NCBI RefSeq assembly: GCF_937425535.1
Contig: NZ_OW485601.1
Location: 3,455,501-3,519,500 of the forward strand
DNA from: Rhodovastum atsumiense
Lineage (GTDB): Bacteria > Pseudomonadota > Alphaproteobacteria > Acetobacterales > Acetobacteraceae
Length of the DNA stretch: 64,000 nt
Reading direction: 5' to 3'
The notes beneath the pieces are model-generated. The model saw only the letters and a list, made by a program, of their open reading frames with translations, ran no database searches and was not told the DNA's origin. Below, in pieces: positions 8,332 to 15,953 of the stretch. The position numbers and the translations under genes are program-made. Each line of letters begins with the position of its first letter. Within the stretch, counting starts at the first letter, position 1.

Positions 8332-9372
8332 GACCTCGAAGCCGATATCGATGACGCGGTCGGCCCGGCGCTTGCCGTTCAACTCGGCGAGGATGACCTC
8401 GGCGGCGATGCCACCGATGCGGCGGCGGTCGAAATGGATCGTGGTCAGCGCCGGCTGCAGCCAGGCGCTGTCGGCGAAATCGCCGAACCCCATGACCGCG
8501 ACATCGCGCGGGACCACAAGGCCACGCTGCTGCGCCTCCAGCATGGCGCCATGGGCCAGCGGATCGACGGTGCAGAACACCGCTTCCGGCAAGGGGCCGG
8601 CTTCGGTGATCGCGGCGAAGGCGGCACGCCCGCCGCGCACCGTGCCCGGCGCCGCCGTCGGCTGTTGGAAGACCTCGCCCACGCCCTGCCCGGCGAGTTC
8701 GGCGAGGAACCCGTCGCGCCGCAGCATCGCGCGCCGGTCGGAGGCGGCGATGATGGCGAAGCGCCGGTAGCCCTTGCCGAGCAGGTATTTCGCCGCCGCC
8801 CGCCCGGTGGCTGTGTGTGAGAAACCGACGACGAGGTCGAGCGGCTTCTCCGTCAGTTCCCAGGCCTCGACCACCGGGATGCCGCTGCCCTGCAGGCGCC
8901 GCCGTGCCGAGGCGCTGTGCTCCGTGCCGATCAGGAACAGCGCGTCCGGGCGGCGGCTGAGCACCGCGTTGAGCAGTTCGTCCTCCCGCGATTGCCCGAA
9001 GCCGGAAATGCCCAGCAGCACTTCGTAGCCGGCCTCGCTCAGCCGGTCCGACAGGGCCTCGACCGCTTCGGCGAACATCGATGTGCCGATGCTGGGCACG
9101 ATCGCCGCCACCAGCCGGCTGTGGCTGGAAGCCAGGCCGCCGGCGAGCAGGTTGGGGACGTAGCCCACCTTGTCGATCGCCTGGCGGACCAGCGCCAGCG
9201 TTTCCGGCAGCAGGGCATCGGGGGTGTTGATCGCGCGCGAGACGGTGACCGGTGCGACCCCGGCGACGCGGGCGACATCGGCGAGCGTCGCGGCCCCGCC
9301 GCCACGGGCCGGGCGGCGAGGGGGGACGGCACGGGGCGGGGAGGGAGTGCTCGGATCGGGCATGGCCGGCAT
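8311..9372 (-). CDS. LacI/GntR-type transcriptional repressor
   Basis: About 353 residues from ATG 9372 (a TTG at 9399 and an ATG at 9363 are alternatives). The DNA-binding HTH is TLADVARVAGVAPVTVSRAIN, followed by the hinge helix PNLLAGGLASS typical of the family. The remainder is a periplasmic-binding-protein-like effector domain (LVAAIVPSIG, DALFLIGTEHS, VMGFGDFADS). The gene is divergent from a sugar-acid transporter and dehydratase, and a palindromic operator lies between them. It therefore most likely represses that pair and is released by an aldarate or related sugar acid (inference). Confidence 0.9.
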   Translation of the reverse strand: MPAMPDPSTPSPPRAVPPRRPARGGGAATLADVARVAGVAPVTVSRAINTPDALLPETLALVRQAIDKVGYVPNLLAGGLASSHSRLVAAIVPSIGTSMFAEAVEALSDRLSEAGYEVLLGISGFGQSREDELLNAVLSRRPDALFLIGTEHSASARRRLQGSGIPVVEAWELTEKPLDLVVGFSHTATGRAAAKYLLGKGYRRFAIIAASDRRAMLRRDGFLAELAGQGVGEVFQQPTAAPGTVRGGRAAFAAITEAGPLPEAVFCTVDPLAHGAMLEAQQRGLVVPRDVAVMGFGDFADSAWLQPALTTIHFDRRRIGGIAAEVILAELNGKRRADRVIDIGFEVAARESA

Positions 9373-9773
9373 ACTCGGCGGCGGCACCGGTTCGGGCAAC
9401 CGGGGCGGGCCGCCTGCCCACGTGCTGCGCGAAATTCCGGTCGGGATGAATGCGGATGCTGTTGCAACCGATTCATGGAAGCGCTACCATTCATTCATTG
9501 AGGCACTTTCAACAGCATTGACTCAAGGTCGATGCCTGAAAGGATAAAATTTGCTGGCACTCGGTAGGAAAAATTCCTGACAGAATCCGGTATCTGCTGC
9601 TCAGACTATCGCAATTTGATTTTTGCGATGCTTTGGCACGACTGATCGTATTCTGATTTTCTGATCAATGTAAAACGAACCGGCCGGGCCACGACGCCCG
9701 CCAGGACGATGCGTGTCAGCGCCTCGCGATGCCGCCGACACGAATCGCCCCCAACAAAGCGAGGACACGGTAC
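9373..9773. other. Divergent regulatory region between the LacI and MFS genes
   Basis: The 400-nt region becomes AT-rich after 9460. It carries a LacI-type operator (9475-9490). A sequence TGATCAATGTAAA at 9662-9674 is repeated exactly upstream of the chagasin and RTX genes and resembles half of an FNR/FixK box. It must contain the promoters of both divergent genes. Confidence 0.55.
9475..9490. promoter_or_regulatory. Palindromic LacI-family operator
   Basis: ATGGAAGCGCTACCAT is palindromic at 14 of 16 positions and centred on AGCGCT, the central CG-step architecture recognised by LacI/GntR-type repressors. It lies about 100 nt upstream of the LacI start and 280 nt upstream of the transporter start. 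Confidence 0.65.
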
Positions 9774-11099
9774 ATGCAAGGCCACATGGCCGCGGTCAGC
9801 GGTGTCATGCGGAAGACGCACGCGCGCTACGTTATCCTGGGACTGATCTTCATCGTCACCACCTTCAACTACGTCGACCGGGCCACGCTCTCGATCGCGG
9901 CCCCGGCGATGCGGGCCGAGCTGGGCTTCGACGCCATCACCATGGGGCTGGCGTTCTCGGCCTTCGGCTGGGCCTACACCGCCATGCAGATCCCCGGCGG
10001 CTGGGTGCTCGACCGCTACGGCGCCCCGCTGGTCTATGGCGTGGGCCTGCTGCTCTGGTCGGTCTTCACCTTCCTGCAGGGCTTCGTCGGCCACGTGACC
10101 GGCGCCTTCGTGCTGCTGTTCGCGTTGCGCTTCCTGATGGGGATCGCCGAATCACCGGCCTTCCCGGCCAACAGCCGCCTGACGGTGATGTGGTTCCCCA
10201 ACCACGAGCGCGGGTTCGCGACCGCGGTGTTCCAGTCGGCGCAGTATTTCGCGCTCGCTGCCTTCACCCCGCTGATGACCTGGACGCTGCACGCCTTCAG
10301 CTGGCACGTGATCTTCTTCTGGACCGGCGCCGCCGGCGTGGTGCTTGGCCTGTTCTGGCTGGCCTATGTGCGCGAGCCGCGCCAGCACCCGGGCGTCAAC
10401 CAGGCCGAGCTGGACTACATCCAGGCCGGCGGCGGGCTGCCGGACATGGCCGCCGCGCGCGAGGGCGTGCGCTGGGCGGAGGTGCGGGCGCTGGTTACCC
10501 ACCGCATGCTGATCGGCATCTATATCGGCCAGTTCTGCCTGACCACCATCACCTGGTTCTTCCTGACCTGGTTCCCGACCTACCTGATGGAAGCCAAGGG
10601 CATGTCGATCCTGAAAGTGGGGCTGGTGGCCTCGATCCCGGCGATCGCGGGCTTCATCGGCGGCATGGCCGGTGGCACCTGGTCGGACTGGATGCTGCGC
10701 CGCGGCTGCAGCCTGACGCTCGCGCGCAAGCTGCCGATCATCACCGGCCTGCTGTTCTCCAGCAGCATCGTGCTGGCCAACTACGTGGAATCAACCGTCG
10801 TGGTCGTGCTGGTGATGAGCATCGCCTTCTTCGCCAAGGGCGTCGGCAATCTCGGCTGGTGCATCGTTGGCGACGTCTCGCCGAAGTCGATCATGGGCAT
10901 CAGCGGCGGCATCTTCAATCTCTGCGGCAATCTCGCCAGCATCGTCACGCCGATCGTCATCGGCATCATCGTCAAGGAAATGGGCTCCTTCGACCTCGCC
11001 CTCGGCTACGTGGGCGCGCTCGCCCTGGTCGGCGCGCTGTCCTACCTCGTCGTGGTTGGCCCGCTGCACCGGCTGGAACTTGGTGAAAAAGCCGCCTGA
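9774..11099 (+). CDS. MFS transporter, anion:cation symporter type (sugar-acid uptake)
   Basis: 441 residues from ATG 9774, with a GAGGA RBS. Twelve hydrophobic segments are present. The signature FNYVDRATLSIAAPAM with the following GLAFSAFGWAYTAMQIPGGWVLDRYG is typical of the ACS subfamily that includes glucarate/galactarate and hexuronate permeases. RxFMGIAESPAFPANSR is the conserved TM4 region. The next gene, 33 nt downstream, is an enolase-superfamily dehydratase, so the substrate is probably an aldarate or similar sugar acid. Exact specificity cannot be read. Confidence 0.9.
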   Translation: MQGHMAAVSGVMRKTHARYVILGLIFIVTTFNYVDRATLSIAAPAMRAELGFDAITMGLAFSAFGWAYTAMQIPGGWVLDRYGAPLVYGVGLLLWSVFTFLQGFVGHVTGAFVLLFALRFLMGIAESPAFPANSRLTVMWFPNHERGFATAVFQSAQYFALAAFTPLMTWTLHAFSWHVIFFWTGAAGVVLGLFWLAYVREPRQHPGVNQAELDYIQAGGGLPDMAAAREGVRWAEVRALVTHRMLIGIYIGQFCLTTITWFFLTWFPTYLMEAKGMSILKVGLVASIPAIAGFIGGMAGGTWSDWMLRRGCSLTLARKLPIITGLLFSSSIVLANYVESTVVVVLVMSIAFFAKGVGNLGWCIVGDVSPKSIMGISGGIFNLCGNLASIVTPIVIGIIVKEMGSFDLALGYVGALALVGALSYLVVVGPLHRLELGEKAA

Positions 11100-11132
11100 T
11101 CGTTTCTTTTTCGGACCAAAGGACAGAACCCC

Positions 11133-12269
11133 ATGTCATCCACCCAGGAAACCGTGGCCTGGATCAGGCTGCATTCCACCTACCTGCCGCTCAAGACCCC
11201 GATCAGCGACGCCAAGGTGCTCACCGGCCGGCAGAAGCCGATGACCGAGATCGCCATCCTGTTCTGCGAGATCGAAACCACCGCCGGACAGCGCGGCCTC
11301 GGCTTCAGCTATTCCAAGCGGGCCGGCGGCCCCGGCCAGTTCGCGCACGCGAAGGAAATCGCCCCGGCCCTGCTCGGCGAGGACCCGAACGACATCGCCA
11401 AGGCCTGGGATAAGCTCAGCTGGGCCGGTGCCTCGGTCGGGCGCAGCGGCATCGCCGCCCAGGCGATCGGCGCCTTCGACGTGGCGTTGTGGGACCTCAA
11501 GGCACGACGCGCCGGATTGCCCCTGGCCAAGCTGCTCGGCGCGCAGCGGGATTCCGTGCGCTGCTACAACACCTCGGGCGGCTTCCTGCACACGCCGATC
11601 GAGCAGGTGATGGAAAACGCCACCGCCTCGCGCGCCCGCGGCATCGGCGGCATCAAGCTGAAAGTCGGCCAGCCCGACTGCGCCGCCGACATCGAGCGCC
11701 TGACCAGACTGCGCGCCCATCTCGGCGACAGCTTCCCGCTGATGGTGGACGCCAACCAGCAATGGGACCGCCCGACCGCGCAGCGCATGGGCCGCATCTT
11801 CGAACAGTTCAACCTGACCTGGATCGAGGAACCGCTCGACTGCTACGACGCCGCGGGGCACGCGGCGCTCGCCGCCTCGCTCGACACGCCGATCGCCACC
11901 GGCGAGATGCTGACCAGCGTGCACGAGCACTGGGAATTCATCCGCCAGGACGGCGCCGACTTCCTGATGCCTGATGCCCCGCGCGTCGGCGGCATCACGC
12001 CCTACCTGAAGGTGGCGACCCTGGCCGAGTTCGCGGGCATGCGCATCGCGCCCCACTTCTCCATGGAACTGCACATCCACCTCGCCGCCGCCATGCAGCG
12101 CGAGCCGTGGGTGGAACATTTCGAATGGCTGGAACCGCTGTTCAACGAAAGGCTGGAACTGCGCGACGGGCGCATGCTGGTGCCGACCCGGCCGGGACTG
12201 GGCGTCAGCATGAGCGAACAGGCCCTTGCCTGGACGCGCGAGAGCGCGGAGTTCGGGGCTCGGGCGTAA
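11133..12269 (+). CDS. Enolase-superfamily sugar-acid dehydratase (talarate/galactarate dehydratase-like)
   Basis: 378 residues, mandelate-racemase subgroup of the enolase superfamily. Seen: the KxK catalytic motif (Lys175, Lys177 in GIKLKVGQ), metal ligands Asp206 (VDANQQWDR), Glu232 (WIEEPL) and Glu258 (ATGEML), and the His-containing strand APHFSMELHIH (His308). The WDR segment and the KxK pattern resemble L-talarate/galactarate dehydratases, which abstract the proton alpha to the carboxylate and eliminate water to a 2-keto-3-deoxy acid. The gene is co-oriented with the MFS gene and probably LacI-controlled. Substrate is inferred, superfamily is secure. Confidence 0.88.
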   Translation: MSSTQETVAWIRLHSTYLPLKTPISDAKVLTGRQKPMTEIAILFCEIETTAGQRGLGFSYSKRAGGPGQFAHAKEIAPALLGEDPNDIAKAWDKLSWAGASVGRSGIAAQAIGAFDVALWDLKARRAGLPLAKLLGAQRDSVRCYNTSGGFLHTPIEQVMENATASRARGIGGIKLKVGQPDCAADIERLTRLRAHLGDSFPLMVDANQQWDRPTAQRMGRIFEQFNLTWIEEPLDCYDAAGHAALAASLDTPIATGEMLTSVHEHWEFIRQDGADFLMPDAPRVGGITPYLKVATLAEFAGMRIAPHFSMELHIHLAAAMQREPWVEHFEWLEPLFNERLELRDGRMLVPTRPGLGVSMSEQALAWTRESAEFGARA

Positions 12270-12271
12270 GG

Positions 12272-12452
12272 AAAGGCGAGGGCTCCGCCCTCGACCCGGT
12301 AGGGGCCACAAGGCCCCCTTGGTCCGCTTCGCGGCCCAAGCCCATTCGCGCTGCGCGGCAAAGAATGGGATCCAAGGGCCTCTGGCCCTTGGTGGAGGTC
12401 CAGGAGGCAAAGCCTCCTGGTGGGGCTTGGGGCAACGCCCCAACGCGGCGAT
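12272..12452 (+). repeat. Palindromic intergenic repeat, copy A
   Basis: A chain of short GC-rich hairpins. It includes a CCAAGGG...CCCTTGG element at 12372-12392 and CCAGGAGGCAAAGCCTCCTGG-type palindrome at 12400-12420, joined by TGGAGGT. The same modules recur at 22511-22581 and, rearranged, at 48269-48446. This is a REP-like family between genes. Confidence 0.75.
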
Positions 12453-12486
12453 ATTATCTCCGCATCGATTTCATGGGGACGCCTCG

Positions 12487-14178
12487 TTGGAAGTGGTCAC
12501 GGAAACCCTGGCGCTGCTGCTGGCGGCGGTGGCCGGGGGTCTCATTGTCCGGCTGGTGCCGCTGCCCTTGCCGCGCCCGCTGGTCCAGATCGCGCTGGGG
12601 GCCGCGATCGGCGCCGCGGGCGGGCTGCGCGTCGAGCTGCAGCCCGAGGTTTTCTTCCTGCTGTTCCTGCCGCCGCTGCTGTTCCTCGATGGCTGGCGTA
12701 TCCCCAAGGAAGACATGCTGCGCGACTGGCGGCCCGTGCTGGGGCTGGCGCTTGGCCTCGTCGTCTTCAGCGTGGCCGGGATCGGCGCCCTGGTCCACGC
12801 CCTGGTCCCGGCCATGCCGCTGGCGGTGGCTTTCGCGCTGGCGGCGATCCTCTCGCCCACCGATCCGATCGCGGTGGCCGCCATCACCGCGCGCACGAAG
12901 CTGCCGAAGCGGCTGATGCACGTCCTGGAAGGCGAGGCGCTGCTCAACGATGCGTCCGGCCTGATCTGCTTCCGCTTCGCCGTGGCCGCCGCCCTGTCGG
13001 GCGGGTTCTCGCTGCTGGATGCAACGCTGAGCTTCCTGTGGGTCGCCACGTCGGGGCTGGCGGCGGGGGCCGCCTTCACCTGGCTGGTGACGCAGGGTCT
13101 GGCCTGGGTGAACCGCCGGAGCGGCGAGGAGATCGAAACGCTGATCCTGGTCAGCCTGCTCGGGCCGTTCGGCTCCTACATCCTCGCCGAATCCCTGCAC
13201 GGGTCCGGCATCCTCGCCGCGGTGGCCTCCGGCGTGATGGTCAGCTTCATCGATGCCGAAGGCCTTGCCTCCGCCGCCGCACGCACCCGGATGAACGCGG
13301 TGTGGGACACGATCCAGTTCGCCGCCAATGGCGTCATCTTCGTCCTGCTGGGCGAGCAATTGCCCGTCATCCTGGGCCGTGCCGCAGAGACGGCGTGGCT
13401 GACCGGGCATGACGGCCCGTGGCGGCTGGCGTTCGACGTGCTGGCCATCACCGCCGGCATCGTCGCCCTGCGCTTCGCCTGGGTCTGGGTGTCGCTGCGC
13501 CTCGTGCTCTGGCGGGCGCGGCGGCGCGGCGTGGTGGCGCACCGGCCGCCCACCCGCCTGCTGGCCGCGGCGTCGCTGGCCGGGGTGCGCGGCGTCGTCA
13601 CCCTCGCCGGCGTCATGACGCTGCCGGTGGCCTTGCCGGACGGCACCGCCTTTCCCGAACGCGACCTTGCCATTTTCCTGGCCATGGCGGTGATCGTGCT
13701 GTCGCTGGTCATCGCCAGCATCGGGTTGCCGCCGCTGCTGCGCGGCGTGCGGATGCCGCAGGAACTGTCGCACGCGGCCGAGGAGGACATGGCCCGGCTG
13801 GCGGCGGCGCGCGCGGGGCTGCGGGCGATCGAACGCGCCCAGGCCGCCCTGGCCCCCGGCCATGCCGGGGCGGAGACCTGGCGCGCGGCCATCGGCCGGA
13901 TCATGGAGCTCTACCGTTCCCGCACCGGCGATCCCGCGGCGGAGGGCGCGGATCTGCTCCCGTCCCGCGAGGCCGAACGGATCGAGCGGACCTTGTTCGT
14001 CGCGGCCATCCAGGCGGAACGGGCGGAAATCTTCCGGTTGGCGCAGCGGCGCCGCATCGGCACGGAAACCGCCCGCAGGCTCGTGCAGGAACTCGACCTG
14101 CTGGAGGAAGGGGCGGGCGGGTCCGTGGGTGGCAAGGGCATTAATGGTAACAATGTAGTAAAATCCGAATTATCCTAA
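12487..14178 (+). CDS. CPA1-family Na+/H+ antiporter
   Basis: About 563 residues from TTG 12487, with GGGGA 7 nt upstream (GTG 12493 is the alternative). Twelve or so membrane helices contain CPA1 motifs: FLLFLPPLLFLDGWRIP, ALAAILSPTDPIAVAAI with the ion-binding Asp, LEGEALLNDASGLICF (the ND motif), and GVRGVVTLAGVMTLP. A C-terminal cytoplasmic helical domain of about 130 residues follows, as in YjcE/NhaP-like proteins. It exchanges protons for Na+ or K+ across the inner membrane. The last dozen codons are unusually AT-rich, encoding GINGNNVVKSELS. It stands alone between a repeat element and a long intergenic stretch. Confidence 0.92.
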   Translation: MEVVTETLALLLAAVAGGLIVRLVPLPLPRPLVQIALGAAIGAAGGLRVELQPEVFFLLFLPPLLFLDGWRIPKEDMLRDWRPVLGLALGLVVFSVAGIGALVHALVPAMPLAVAFALAAILSPTDPIAVAAITARTKLPKRLMHVLEGEALLNDASGLICFRFAVAAALSGGFSLLDATLSFLWVATSGLAAGAAFTWLVTQGLAWVNRRSGEEIETLILVSLLGPFGSYILAESLHGSGILAAVASGVMVSFIDAEGLASAAARTRMNAVWDTIQFAANGVIFVLLGEQLPVILGRAAETAWLTGHDGPWRLAFDVLAITAGIVALRFAWVWVSLRLVLWRARRRGVVAHRPPTRLLAAASLAGVRGVVTLAGVMTLPVALPDGTAFPERDLAIFLAMAVIVLSLVIASIGLPPLLRGVRMPQELSHAAEEDMARLAAARAGLRAIERAQAALAPGHAGAETWRAAIGRIMELYRSRTGDPAAEGADLLPSREAERIERTLFVAAIQAERAEIFRLAQRRRIGTETARRLVQELDLLEEGAGGSVGGKGINGNNVVKSELS

Positions 14179-14265
14179 AATATATTTCCGTTAATCTGGA
14201 GAATTTTTGGAAACATTGCTACGAATCTGGCGTTGATTCAGAAAACAAACCTAGGGGAACAAGTC

Positions 14266-14355
14266 GTGTTTTTTGATCCTATTTTCATGCTGATGCTTGG
14301 AACGCTCGCGGCGGTTGGCTTGATTGCCTGGAGAGACCGGTCTGCTGAACGCTAA
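14266..14355 (+). CDS. Candidate 29-residue single-pass membrane peptide
   Basis: GTG-initiated frame preceded by a strong TAGGGGA RBS 8 nt upstream. The product VFFDPIFMLMLGTLAAVGLI is a near-ideal membrane helix with a charged C-terminal end (WRDRSAER). A stem-loop with 8-bp arms lies about 45 nt after the stop. The good RBS, hydrophobic helix, positive tail and downstream hairpin support expression. No family is recognised. Confidence 0.4.
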   Translation: MFFDPIFMLMLGTLAAVGLIAWRDRSAER

Positions 14356-14398
14356 AAGGCTTAATATCCGCCGAAATACTGGATAAATGCTGGTGGGG

Positions 14399-14419
14399 AA
14401 GGGGGCTTCAGGCCCCCTT
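14399..14419 (+). terminator. Hairpin after the small membrane peptide gene
   Basis: A perfect 8-bp stem (14399-14406 with 14412-14419, 5-nt loop) rich in G/C lies about 45 nt past the small ORF stop. There is no strong T run, so termination may be Rho-assisted. Confidence 0.45.
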
Positions 14420-14766
14420 CTGCTTGCCCGGGCCCCTCGATTGGCGAGGCGTTCGACCACCAGGTCCAGCGGCGCCTCGCCGAGCGGGCGCGGCTGGCCG
14501 AGGCGGGGCGGCTCCTGCCCGAACCATCGCGACGCGCATGGCCCGCGGCAACCTGGTCGTGACCACCCGGTCCGACTGACCCGGAGGTCAGGGAAAAAGG
14601 GGCCGGGCACCGGCCCGGCCCGTCCTCCAGTCGCGGAAGAGGAAAGTGTCCGTGGTAGTCATGGACGACACCCGCCGGAAACGTTGGATCGACCACATAG
14701 TTCCGCAAGGGCTCCGAATGAGAATTTGCCGTGCTCTTCCGGTTCCGGCTTGCAATTTACATAAGA

Positions 14767-14786
14767 ATTTTCTAATTTAGGAAAAT
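14767..14786. promoter_or_regulatory. AT-rich inverted repeat upstream of the ArsR gene
   Basis: ATTTTC (14767-14772) and GAAAAT (14781-14786) flank an 8-nt AT spacer, ending 34 nt before the ArsR start. BigR/SqrR-type regulators bind AT-rich palindromes of this kind at their own promoters, so it is a plausible autoregulatory site (inference). Confidence 0.45.
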
Positions 14787-14820
14787 ATGATAAACGGAGC
14801 GGGTACGCGACGGCAGGGCA

Positions 14821-15123
14821 ATGGCGGCGGGACTGGAAGCGAAAGCGGCCGAGGCGGCACGCCTGCTGCGGCTGTTGGCCAATGAGCGGCGCCTGCTGGT
14901 GCTGTGCCATCTGGTCGGCGCGGGAGAGATGACGGTGGGGGCCCTGGCCGATGTGGTCGGCCTCTCGCAATCCGCGCTGTCGCAGCACCTGGCCAGGTTG
15001 CGGGCCGATGGGCTGGTGGCCACCCGCAAGGAGGCACAGACGGTGTTCTACCGGCTGGCCGATCGCAAGGCGGCGCAAGTGCTTACGGTGCTGCGTGACC
15101 TTTATTGCCCGCCGGAAGGTTGA
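14821..15123 (+). CDS. ArsR-family regulator, probable sulfide/persulfide sensor (BigR/SqrR type)
   Basis: 100 residues with the family winged helix: LLRLLANERRLLVLCHL, TVGALADVVGLSQSALSQHLARLRADGLV and a beta-wing ending FYRL. Two cysteines, Cys29 and Cys96, are spaced almost exactly like the redox pair of BigR/SqrR, which forms a polysulfide bridge on exposure to persulfides and releases DNA. Metal-site residues of classic ArsR/SmtB are absent. The next gene, 29 nt on, is a rhodanese-membrane fusion, the usual partner. Likely role: derepression of sulfur detoxification on sulfide or persulfide stress. Confidence 0.85.
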   Translation: MAAGLEAKAAEAARLLRLLANERRLLVLCHLVGAGEMTVGALADVVGLSQSALSQHLARLRADGLVATRKEAQTVFYRLADRKAAQVLTVLRDLYCPPEG

Positions 15124-15152
15124 TCCGCGCATCACTGGGAAAAGGGGAAGCC

Positions 15153-15707
15153 ATGCTGACATCCATCACGCCGGAAGAAGCCGCCGGCAAACTGCGCGAG
15201 GGCGCCGTGCTGGTCGATGTGCGCGAGCCGGACGAGCATGCGCGTGAGCGCATTCCCGGTGCGCTCAACCTGCCGCTGTCGCGCCTCGGGGCGGCGGAGC
15301 CGGTGCTGCCGCCGGGACGGGCGGTGGTGTTCCATTGCCGCAGCGGTGCCCGCACCCAGGCCCATGCCGCCCGCCTCGCCGCCAGGGCGGGGGCCGGCCC
15401 GGCCTATGTGGTCGCGGGTGGGATCGACGCCTGGAAGCGGGCCGGCCTGCCGGTGGCCGCCGACCGGCGCCAGCCGCTGGAGCTGATGCGGCAGGTGCAG
15501 ATCGCGGCGGGCACGCTGGTGGTGCTGGGGGTGGTGCTGGGGGCGCTGGTCTCGCCCTGGCTTTATGGGGTGTCGGCCTTCGTGGGCGCCGGCCTGGTCT
15601 TCGCCGGGGTCAGCGGCACCTGTGGCATGGCGGTGCTGCTGCGGCGCATGCCGTGGAACCGGCAGGTTCCCGACGGACGTCGCCACGACGTGCCGCCCCT
15701 GTCATGA
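15153..15707 (+). CDS. Rhodanese domain with C-terminal DUF2892-like membrane hairpin
   Basis: 184 residues from ATG 15153 (AAGGGGA RBS). Residues about 5-105 form a rhodanese domain with VLVDVREPDEHARERIPGA and the active-site loop HCRSGARTQ (catalytic Cys). Residues about 120-170 hold two hydrophobic helices ending with a GTCGMA segment and LLRRMPWN, typical of DUF2892 (YgaP-like). Such proteins transfer sulfane sulfur at the inner membrane. It is co-transcribed with the two-cysteine ArsR regulator, supporting a persulfide-handling role. Confidence 0.9.
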   Translation: MLTSITPEEAAGKLREGAVLVDVREPDEHARERIPGALNLPLSRLGAAEPVLPPGRAVVFHCRSGARTQAHAARLAARAGAGPAYVVAGGIDAWKRAGLPVAADRRQPLELMRQVQIAAGTLVVLGVVLGALVSPWLYGVSAFVGAGLVFAGVSGTCGMAVLLRRMPWNRQVPDGRRHDVPPLS

Positions 15708-15741
15708 TCCGGGGCGGGATCGACTGAGAGGGATTCGCGTC

Positions 15742-15936
15742 ATGTCATCACCCCGTCGCGCGGCCATGGCGTTGGCCGTGCTGGGGCTTGCTGCGGTTCT
15801 GGCCGGTTGCGTGCTGCCGCCCCCGCCGCCTCCGCCGCGGCATGGCTGGGGGCATGGCCCGGGCTATTACCAGCCGCCCCCGCCACCCCCACCCGAGTAC
15901 GGGCCTTATCACGGCTATCGCCCGCCAGCCTGGTAG
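15742..15936 (+). CDS. Small proline-rich lipoprotein
   Basis: 64 residues with an N-terminal signal and lipobox LAAVLAGC, followed by poly-proline runs and Gly/Tyr/His segments (HGWGHGPGYYQPP, YGPYHGYRPPAW). A GAGAGGGA RBS sits about 9 nt upstream of the ATG. Similar Pro/Tyr-rich small lipoproteins are common in Acetobacteraceae-like genomes but have no known function. It follows the rhodanese gene closely and may share its transcript. Confidence 0.7.
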   Translation: MSSPRRAAMALAVLGLAAVLAGCVLPPPPPPPRHGWGHGPGYYQPPPPPPPEYGPYHGYRPPAW

Positions 15937-15953
15937 AAGCCGCCGGTGGCCGT

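Larger units (their letters stand above)
14179..14820. other. Long intergenic region with small ORF, hairpin and operator-like palindrome
   Basis: The region starts AT-rich (14160-14260) and contains a candidate 29-residue membrane peptide gene followed by a strong hairpin. A GC-rich middle (14430-14640) has short open frames that look like decayed coding sequence but match nothing I recognise. The last 80 nt are again AT-rich and act as the promoter of the ArsR gene. Confidence 0.45.

Noticed and set aside
9632..9650. Possible sigma-54 promoter (TGGCACG) upstream of the MFS gene
   Set aside because: The -24-like element is present, but the TTGC -12 element is missing at the required spacing.
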